Source: Selaginella moellendorffii
Lineage: Eukaryota > Streptophyta > Lycopodiopsida > Selaginellales > Selaginellaceae
Length of the DNA: 64,000 nucleotides
Assembly: GCF_000143415.4 (NCBI RefSeq)
Contig: NW_003314265.1
Coordinates: 83,231-147,230 of the forward strand
Direction: 5' to 3'
This document shows positions 55,250 to 64,000 of the stretch, piece after piece. The stretch's first letter is position 1. Every line of letters starts with the position of its first letter. The notes below the pieces were generated by a model. That model made no database searches. It was not told where the DNA came from and was given only the letters and a program-made list of their open reading frames with translations. The position numbers and the translations under genes were made by a program.

Positions 55250-57280
55250 TCAAGCTATTATATGGTTTGGACACCTTATAATCACTTTAGAAGCTTTCTA
55301 AGTATGTTCTAGCATATTTTCACCTTTATACTAAAGTTAAAAAACTCGTTTTATAAGAAAAAATCATCCCTGTCCAAGACAATGTATTGTATGAAAGCCT
55401 TTCCACCCACAAATGGATTATAAAGCCAAGTTTGAGAGCTTGGAGAGGGTGCTCTTGTTTTCTCTTAAATATGACATTTTTTGGTTTGTCACAATCCTCT
55501 ATAGCGAGCTTGCAATGGCCCATATATGTGTAACTAGATAACAATATTGCGTTGCATGGTATTAATTAAACCTTTTCCCAAAAATTCCTACTTTCCAATA
55601 TTTTAGCATTTGTTAAGTGATACATAAAATTAAAACAGTTTCCTACTCTTTATCATCCCAATTATTTAAAGCTATTAATTTATTTTTCTTGTAACAAAAC
55701 TAAAGAATACCATTCAAAATAAAAAATTAATATTAGTATTCTATACTACATATATTCTAAAAGTAGTAAAAAACAACCACCCAAAATTTAATTTCTCAAT
55801 GAAAACAAGAAAATGTAAAATAAATACATTAGTTATATGATTGAGCTTATGTGCCCATACAGGTTTAAAGACAATTATAAATCTCCTTCTAATATATATA
55901 AATATTAAAAAAATTAGTTTCACAAAGAAATATAATTATTTTAAAAATAAATAATTATAAAAAATAATCATTAATAAAATATTGGTAATGAGATATTTGT
56001 AAAACTATTACCCTTTGCGAAAGAAGAGTGATCCCTCATTTGAAACTTGTTGCCCCTTTTTAGTTTTGTGATCCTTATCCATAATACAATACCGAGCTGT
56101 AACAGCGTATCCTTTTGCAAATAATGCACAAGTCCATTTAATCAACATAGGTAAGTAAACCATATTATACATTATTAAACCATTCATTATGAAAAACAAA
56201 ATTTCATTAGAAAACTTAATTCACATAATTAATTAATTTATTAATTCTGACTTAACAATAACAATTTATATTAAAAGTTTTGTCCTTATGTTTGTCCAAA
56301 ACTTAAACTTATGAATTTGACTATCAAATTTAATTTCTAAATGTCCTATGATATTTAAATTATATAATATATCAGTTAGTTATGATTTAAATATTAAAAA
56401 AAATCTTTAATGTTCTCAATATAAGAAGAAATTAATTAAAAAATTTAAGTCCCCACTTCCTATTTAAACTATAATAAGTTAGAGAAGTATTTATTTTGAT
56501 ATCAATTATTACTAAAACTACTGATTGTTATTTCGTTACTTAAATAAAGTCTTCTTCTTTATTCTAAATTAGCAACAATGTCTCATACACAAAAATGAAT
56601 TACTCCCACAAGATATCCCTAAAGTTTTATATTATGATCACTATCTATTAATAGAATGTTAAGCTTCTTCATTATTTAAATTTTATGTAAATCTCAAATA
56701 TTTGGTAAATGTATAGAATTTTTTTATATTTAAAAATTTTATTTAGAAAAATATTTTAATCCATATCTTATTGAAAGAAATGTCATATTATTAATAATAA
56801 AATATGTAATAATAAAAGTCCATTAATACAAAAAATAACTTATCATTACCATAGGGATGTAAGAAAATTATATTACTTAATAAGCAATACAAGAATGGAT
56901 GAACCACATTCAATCCCAAATGAATAATTTATATATTATATATTACTATAATAAATGTATTAATTAAGTAAAGTAATACTTTTATATATTTAAATGTCTC
57001 TCAAATTACTCATTTTGGTTGTTTATAATCCACCACACTTCTCTCAATATATGGTGTGATTCCCTTAAACCAACAAACACCATTCTAGTATGAAATTTTA
57101 AATTTTAAATTAAAACTTCTCAAAAAGTTATCCAATCCAATATTACTCAAACCTAAATATCAAATATCCCAATACCCTTAACCAATTCAAAGAAAAATGC
57201 ACTTTTATTTATATGCCCTTTCCTTTTATATTTGAGCTCTTTTAAATAATCTTTTGAATCTTTCCTTTTGGTTATATTCA
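55250..57280. other. AT-rich intergenic DNA
   Basis: Very AT-rich with only short frames. A minus-strand frame at 56008-56199 has three cysteines but no other support. No mobile element boundaries recognised. Confidence 0.5.
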
Positions 57281-57284
57281 CTCT

Positions 57285-57575
57285 TCTATATAAGTTAGGG
57301 GTTTTGGGTTAATTGTTATTCATATTTTTATATTCCATGCACTCACATAAAGGGTAATTTTGATTATCTTTGAGGAATGTTTGGATTTGAGATTTTTATT
57401 TATATCTAACTTTTGCATTCTTTAAGTTTGACTTTCGTTATAACTTTTTTAATCTCTTCCCTTTTGCTTTTTCTTTTTTATTCATCTTTATAGTAGAGTA
57501 GTAACCTCTTCCTCCTTAACTTTGGAGTAGTAATTAGTGTAGTTACTCAATGTTATATGGTTGTAGTTGAACAAT
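57285..57575 (+). repeat. Relic of element A/B LTR end and leader
   Basis: Matches 9800-10170 in element A: the end of the LTR (ATTCCATGCACTCACA at about 57335), then a decayed leader and start of the gag region. Many single-base changes make it older than A or B. Confidence 0.7.
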
Positions 57576-57829
57576 TATGTAAGTACCTAAAAAGAACAAC
57601 CCGAAAGACGATCCATAGGGTTCAAATATAAAGAGAAAGAGCCTATAAATAAGAGTGCATTCCCTTTTCCAATTGGTTAAGAGTTCTTAAAATATTTAAG
57701 ATTAAGTATCCTTCGGTTTAAATAATACTAGGCTTTTTCAATTCGTTAAGGGTTTTTAAGTGTCTTTAGGTTTGAATAATGCTAAATTAGGTAGTCCAAA
57801 CTCTGGAGAGTACACTTGATATCAAAGGG

Positions 57830-58440
57830 TGTAAGCCACAAATTTTTCCTTTCTAATTTGCAAGTTATCTTGTCTATCCGACCAACATTGCCTTGGGCTT
57901 AACTAAATTCTCTCGCGAAAGTTCTTGTCTATTGCATTAGCTCTTACTTAGTCCTACTTAGTTTTAGCTACTCACTGCACAAGCAACAGAGCATTAGCTA
58001 TCCATCTACGGATTCCCAAATCTCTCACTATCCCCCTCCTTATATTAGATTGAACTTAAGTTTTGGCTACATTCCCCATAAGCATAATCAGCCAAACATA
58101 CTAAGCCTCCAAATTCCTAACATCTTTTAGTACAATAAGACTTGATCATGGGACCTTTTAAATCCCAAGCCTTCGAGGGACGTCGAGGGGAAACACCATG
58201 GCTTAATGCCCAGTATTTGTACCCCCACTTCCATCCCCAAAAGGAAGGCCCAAGCCCCTAGGTGTAAGCTCCTTGAATTTGAACTTCTCAGGTGCAACAC
58301 TTGCTTCGGGACGTCGAGGGGAAACACCATAGCTTAACGCCCAATATTGGTACCCCCACTTCCATCCCCGACAGGAAGGCCCAAGCCCCTAGGTGTAAGC
58401 TCCTTGAATTTGAACTTCTCGGGACGTTACCCAGCCTAGT
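57830..58440 (-). repeat. Reversed relic of element C-type LTR
   Basis: Starts TGTAAGCCACAAATTTTTCC and matches the complement of the element C LTR ends (11270-11606), including the tRNA-like tail AGCTACTCACT. Beyond 58170 it holds a partial tandem duplication. Confidence 0.75.
58177..58421. repeat. Partial tandem duplication of 131-base period
   Basis: The block from GGGACGTCGAGGGG to TTGAACTTCTC (58177-58290) repeats at 58308-58421 with few mismatches. Both lie within the LTR relic. Confidence 0.8.
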
Positions 58441-60500
58441 ACTATTTAAACCCAAGGACACTTAACCTCAAATATCCCCAGGAAGTTTAAATTCAAGAAG
58501 TTATAAATATCTAGAAGTTTAGTTTGTTTTAGTTGGGTTAGATAGGAAGTTAAATTCACTTTGTTCATTTTCCACTTCAATTTCGAAGCATCATCTCCAT
58601 TTAGACTCATTTGTGGTTATCCTCATTTTACTATTTATGTTCAGTAGCATTTCACTATCATATTTGTTCATACTCACTATATTGGGGTTTGATGTTCCCT
58701 TTAGACTCACTAAGCTTGTTTCACTTCACAATTAATATCATTTATCTTCACTCCAGTACCATATCCAATTGTTGTCAGAAAAAAAAAAAGAGAAATTAAA
58801 AAAGGAAAATGTGCTCAAAGCTTGAGGACCTCTTGTTATAAAACACTTCAGCCACCACAAGATAAATAAATAACATATTTACATTGCTTAACCTCCTTAA
58901 TACATAATTTAATACTTGAGATAGGAAAAATCAATAAAAAATTCCACACTTTCAAGGAATATATAAAATCTTTAGCAATAACAGCAAAACAAAGGCTCTC
59001 AATGCCACTCACACTAGGGACATTCACTAAACCCAAAACTATAATAAAAATAACTTAGCCCTAAAAATAAAAGAATATGAAGAACTAAAATTGATTAAGA
59101 ATTTTGCCAATAAACTAAAACAAGATTCTTGGTTTTATGCACATGATCAACACCTAAATTAATATAAAAAGGACAACTTAACACCAAATTGAGAACAATA
59201 GTTACAAATGATCAACATATTAGGAGAAAGAAATGCTACAAATGAAGAAAAAACACTATAAATATGAGAAGGTGGCTCAAGTTTAAAATAAAAAGTATTA
59301 GGAAAAAATAAAAAGCAAAGAGAAAATATTAAATGGTAAATTAAACAATTGACACTTATTTCACAACATTTCCAACTAATCACTAAAGTTATCCTTAAAA
59401 TAATCAAATTCCTCAATGACAGAAATCTATAAACATTGTAGTCCTATATATTTAATCCTCAAACATTCTCCAAGAATCAAATTGTATCATCCATAACTCC
59501 CCAATCAATGTTATGGTCATGCTCCACATCAGTCAAAAATGGTAAAATACCAAAAATAAAAAACACCATGTAATTACATCCTATGGAAATTAGAGATGGT
59601 AACAAATTAAAGATTTGGAGCATCATGCTATACAACACTAAAAATTTGATTTGAAAAGGGCATAGCTACAGAAACAATGTTACTAGGTGACAATAATGAT
59701 GCATCATCTATAGTCTTGAACAACACTCCTCAATCTACATTAACATAACATAACAAAAGAAAAGAATGGAATGAGGATCAAAAGAAGAATAGATTAGATA
59801 GCTATTTAATCTTGAATCTAGCAAAAAGTTCTAACAAATCTAAAGAAGAAAAAAGAATGATAAAATAAAAGTAAAACACATTGAGTAAAACATTGTCAAA
59901 AAGCTCTACCCTTTAAGAACAAATTACAGTGTTTCTCATGTCCATCAATGTTGATGCTTAAGATATAGCAATAGATATATTAATTAGGTATATAAAAATG
60001 GATGGACTAGATTCAGTCACAAATAGATATGCTATATTATTAGAATTAGTTTATTACCTAGGTAGGGTTATATGTATATATACACAGAGCTAAATTAATT
60101 TAATAAATATAAATGGATACAAATTAATATAGTTGGTTAAAAATTGTGGGGGATTTAGTAGAAGAGAAAATCTTTGCATTGAGACAAGCAAGTGCAATTC
60201 ACGCCATGAAGAGCTGTTATTGGAGACAGCCGCAGCATTGAAGAGTGGCATATCCAACAAGATTTTATCTACTACCTTATACATTTTCTGCCTTACACTG
60301 TTTGAGGAGAATTAGTAATCCAAGGATTGTTGCATTGCAACATTCATTCCAGGCAGCAGAAGCAATGGGAGAAGTATTTTTCTTGTCACCGAGGTTTCTA
60401 CCTGTTGCTTCGAGCACATCTCTGAGGCTTTAGAAAAGCATTACGCGAATTTTGCTTAGCCTCCAAACAGGCGGCAACATTAATTTTGAAATTTAGGGTT
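58440..60500. other. AT-rich intergenic DNA upstream of CTC1
   Basis: Low GC, short frames only, no recognised elements. The final 60 bases have GGGTTTATGAGCCCTAG, a telo-box-like promoter word just ahead of the CTC1 start. Confidence 0.5.
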
Positions 60501-60514
60501 TATGAGCCCTAGCA

Positions 60515-63510
60515 ATGGAGGAAGAGTGGCGAGGCCGCCCTCGTCTTCGGTTGCGTGACCTGGAGCGCTTCACGGGTCCCTTCACAGTTGCCGCAGATCC
60601 AGGTAGTGATGCGCCCGCATTCGGAGTTTCCAAGCGCCAGAAGGTACAAGTAGAGGAATCTAGAGGGGGTCTGCTGCTGGCTTCAAGGGTTCCGTGGGTA
60701 ATCGTAGGCAAGATCCAGCTCTGGAACGAGGGGTTTTGCTGCCACTCCTCGTCTGGGCATTCTGGCGATAGCTTCGCCCTTGCAGATGATACAGGTGTGG
60801 GGTGTTGCTTGCTAAGGAACGTGGATCAGTGTCCTCTGGGTTCCAAAGTGGTGATCACGTCTTTCAACTACATTCCCTCTATCCGAAAGCTCAAGCCTGA
60901 GAAAGCAAGGGAGGATTGTCTCTCCGTTTGTCTGGAGGTCCATGAGCTTCATGTCGTGCAAGATGGATCGATACTTCAGGTTTTTCCACGGTTGTGTCTC
61001 AGTCCAGCGTCGGCCGACGTGAAGAATGAGATGCTGGAGACGCCACCTCTGAAACGAAGTGGTGGAAAGGCTCGGCTCACGCTGCGGGGATGCTTGCATT
61101 GTTTTAGCCCATCCTTCGCTCTTCCCTGCACAGGCTCAACGTTTTCCATGGCGAAGAGCTTGTTCGCTGGGGGTGAAAAGGGCGATGGACAGGTCCTTAA
61201 AGGCTTTCTTGTGGAGCTAAGGAACTGTAGTCATCAGCGTCTACGCTCGAAGAAAGATGCGGAAGAAGATGGTCAGCTGGTTCGGGTTTTCTTCTCGGGG
61301 GCTTTGTCTGCCTGGCGTCCTGTTCTACTGGATTGCGTCGGCAGCTGGATTTGCATCACCGGTCTAAGAAAGAAAATGATCAGCGTTGGACCGAAAGACT
61401 TGCACCTGATTTTGGCGGCCACAAGGACTACTTTCGTCAGCCGAACACCGGATGAACTTGAGCGTCCGAGAAGCTTGCGGAGTGATCTGGTTCGGGACAA
61501 GAAAACTTTTGGCTCCTACGTTGGTGTAGTTACTGGGGTACAATTCGAAGGAAGGATGGTGGAGCTGGATGAGAACGTTTGCTTGCTACTGACTCACCAG
61601 GAGCATACTTTTCTGCATGGTCTTCGCGTTGGAGCAACGGTAAAAACATTTCCGTTTCTTCTTTACGGTTTTTTCCTGACTATCCATGGCTTACAGATAC
61701 TCGCTCTTAATGTACATATCGCTGCTGTAGGCTGGGGTTGGAGAAAGTACCTATTGCTGGGTGCTTGTTTTCGTTCTACTGTAAAAATTGTTTGTTTTTC
61801 TTCGTTAGATACAGTGTAAGTTCTTACGGTCCTTCTAAACTTTGTGTTATCTTCTCTATGTTCAGCATTTCAGTGCCTGTGAGAACCGCGTGCCTAAGTA
61901 AATTTCAGCACTTATCTTTTACCGAGACATTTGGGTAAGCTTTCCGTTTCCATTCTCACGAAAAAAAAAATGCGAAGACTTTCTTGAGCAGGTTACTTCG
62001 AGCAGTTTTAGATTTGAGAAAGAAGCTGGGCAGTGGACCGGATGTTTTCGATTGCATTCAAACGACGTCGACGCGTGTTTCTCGGGTATGTACTAATGCA
62101 AAGGTCCATGAATTTTAGCTTCCACGTTCAGGATGGTTTGAAGGAGTTTATGTCTCACGAGCAATCTTGCTTCCTTGGACAAAGGGGAAATATTAAGTCG
62201 TCTTTGCAGGTTTCTCTCTTTCCATTTTGAAGCTTCAAACTCCAGGCATCCTGTATCGGCAGAGAATTCCACCCTTTTTGGAACTCAAAGAATATCTTCA
62301 GCAACTCTGGGAGGACTCTAGTTCATTTATCTGGCAGCAAAAACAGCACAGCAACCGTTTCAATCGTTGCATTATTTCCAGTGACGACTTGAATTTTGTT
62401 GTTTTGGGCCGCCTCGAGGTATGCATGCTTCATAAGTTTTGGAAAATAACAAGGCGCTGACAGGTCTCTAAAACCTCGGGGGCCCTTCAGTTTTTTGATG
62501 CGACGCACGAGATACATGTCGTAATTCCGGACCTCCATTGCTCATCGATGCTATATCAAGTTTACAAGGTTTTGCGCCTTTTATTCTTCTTTGTTCGTGA
62601 GTAGTCTTTCTTTCAGGTGTCCAAATTTGATTTAGTGATGGAAGGAACGCCTGGGAGCTGCCATTTTTATTTTGTATTCAGCTCCAAAGATGCTTATCGC
62701 TGTTCAGCTTTGGGATGCGAAATACCGAAGTCCAGTCCACACTGGATTTCTAGCTTGCCTAACTTACCGCCGTCACCATCGTCTACAATAAGCTTTCGCG
62801 CGAGGGTAAGTTTTGTTTACATACAACATTGTTCATACACTGAAATGCGAGCTTGTACAGGTTGTTGCCGTATCAAAACTCGTGCTCGTCTGGAATAAAT
62901 GGTTAGGCTACACTCCTGCCAAAAGTCTCGTGTCCAACATCAATGTCTCTTTTGGTTGTTTCGTCATTGGTAAGCGATTGCTCCACTTGTACCAACCTGT
63001 GCCTCCAAACTTTATATCCAGATGATGGCTCTGGCGTAACCGAGTGCTCGGCTCACGGAGTGCTTGCTGATCACCTCTTGGGACTGAAATTTGATCGGGA
63101 CCAATGCGTTACAAGGCACACGAACGCCTTGTGTGCCATTCTTCGCAACTATGAGCGCATTGTCTACGAAAGAGACCAGAGGAAAGACTTCTCGCAAAGT
63201 TATCGAGTTCTAGGCGATGGAAGTACACCTCTAAGCGAGAGCGACCATGCGGTCATCGACATGTTTGCAACTAGAGCCTGTCATCGTCCTCCTATGGTAA
63301 ATAATTTGTATACACTTCAAAGGCAGCTTGTATTGACGAGGAGCTTTTTCTTGCTACTTGCAGTCTCTGGTTTGCGAGATTTGTCCTAGAGAATTTGACA
63401 ACAAAGCTCGCGTGCTTGTGAGATCAGTAGAAGAGATATCATACGTTAGAGAAGCTCACAATCTCAGCAAAGAGATCGAGCTTGCACTCAACAAAAACAA
63501 GGTTTTGTAG
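60515..63510 (+). CDS. CTC1: CTC1, telomere CST complex large subunit
   Basis: A large first exon (60515 to about 61638) starts MEEEWRGRPRLRLRDLERF and is followed by some nine small exons to the TAG at 63508. The match to plant CTC1 is clearest at GSYVGVVTGVQFEGRMVELD, VCLLLTHQEHTFLHGLRVGA and GWGWRKYLLLGACFRSTV, regions of OB folds. The C-terminus has YRCSALGCEIPKSSPHW, VAVSKLVLVWNKWLGYTP and VLVRSVEEISYVREAHN. CTC1 with STN1 and TEN1 binds single-stranded telomeric DNA and helps fill in the C-strand. My model is about 800 residues, shorter than Arabidopsis CTC1 (about 1140), so some OB folds may be reduced or exons missed. It converges with TAD3, 6 bases between stops. Confidence 0.85.
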
Positions 63511-63516
63511 CTCGTG

Positions 63517-64000
63517 TTAATCTGTGTAGTTGTCTTCCGCTAGAGTCGCTTGGATGACAGTGTAGTGATGGTTTAAGCTCGGTTGTCTGTGTAGGAAAAA
63601 CTTCCCACCGAGAGCTCCATTGTCTGGATTTGAGGTTCTAAAGATGACCCTTCGAAATCTCTGATGCACCATAGCCATTGCACACCTGAAGAAGAAAACA
63701 AGCTTAGCAAGCAGCAAACAAAGCTCACTTCACGAAAACAACCCTTACATTGCACAGGGCTCCCTCGTCAAGTATATGTCGAATCCCGTGCAGAGGTAAG
63801 GCCGAGAAGCCTCGACCGTGATAGAGGAGGACCTCGACTCGATGTGGATGCTCTCGGCAGCGCTGGCTTCGCAGCGTTGTCTCTTGACGGATAGCGTAGC
63901 TTCGTCGCATTCTTTATCGTCGGGAAACAAACGTCGATCCCTCTCGGACGCTTGCTCAATGGCGACCATAGCTGCGTGCCGGAGAGGATGCCAGCCTCCA
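63517..64000 (-). CDS. TAD3: TAD3/ADAT3, tRNA adenosine deaminase subunit (3' part)
   Basis: The last two exons are visible (from the window edge to 63749, and 63685-63517); the 5' end lies outside. They encode the deaminase core: [37 protein letters not shown] and VHQRFRRVIF, then GALGGKFFLHRQPSLNHHY. The PCAMC cysteines and HAA histidine would bind zinc. In the catalytic partner TAD2 the motif is HAE; here Glu is Ala, as expected for the non-catalytic TAD3 subunit (usually HAV). TAD2-TAD3 turns A34 to inosine in tRNA anticodons. The stop is TAA 63519-63517. Confidence 0.92.

Overview
This looks like nuclear DNA of a land plant, most likely a lycophyte such as Selaginella moellendorffii. The genes have very short GT-AG introns (often 45-75 bases) and plant-type families: an intronless PPR protein, a MEKK1-type MAPKKK, a DUF616/MUCI70 protein, a GDSL esterase, the telomere protein CTC1 and the tRNA deaminase subunit TAD3. 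GC-rich gene islands alternate with AT-rich, repeat-filled DNA. The species is an inference; no marker locus is present.

Layout. Positions 1-9700 are a tandem pair of degraded segments. Each joins a broken 5' end of an ARM-repeat gene (intact locus at 36282-37589) to AT-rich DNA encoding a small secreted protein (2675-3070 and 9218-9610, minus strand). Positions 9702-25755 are a nest of LTR retrotransposons. Element A (plus strand, decayed) and element B (minus strand, nearly intact) are two Ty3/gypsy copies lying tail to tail. A second gypsy-like element (C) and three solo LTRs sit inside A. These insertions split the second segment, whose remainder resumes at 25756-26470. Positions 26470-32300 are AT-rich with a LINE fragment.

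Positions 32455-42130 hold an inverted duplication of a START-domain gene and its neighbour 'gene X'. The plus-strand X copy has a remarkable series of in-frame duplicated exons; the minus-strand X copy is broken, while the minus-strand START gene is intact. Between them lie the ARM-repeat gene and a small conserved plant gene.

Positions 42429-55249 are a compact island: MAPKKK, MUCI70-like protein, rhodanese/dual-specificity phosphatase/FHA protein, an unrecognised conserved gene, a GDSL esterase, a PPR protein, and a tRNase Z-fold protein that has lost its zinc-binding residues. After about 5 kb of AT-rich DNA with retroelement relics come CTC1 and TAD3, whose coding ends lie 6 bases apart. 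Three gene pairs are divergent across 210-445 bases and several pairs converge tightly. The genes share no single pathway; tRNA metabolism (tRNase Z-like, TAD3) and phospho-signalling (MAPKKK, phosphatase/FHA) recur.

Gene models come from reading splice sites by eye and joining phases. Exon edges given explicitly were checked for phase; other exons are approximate.
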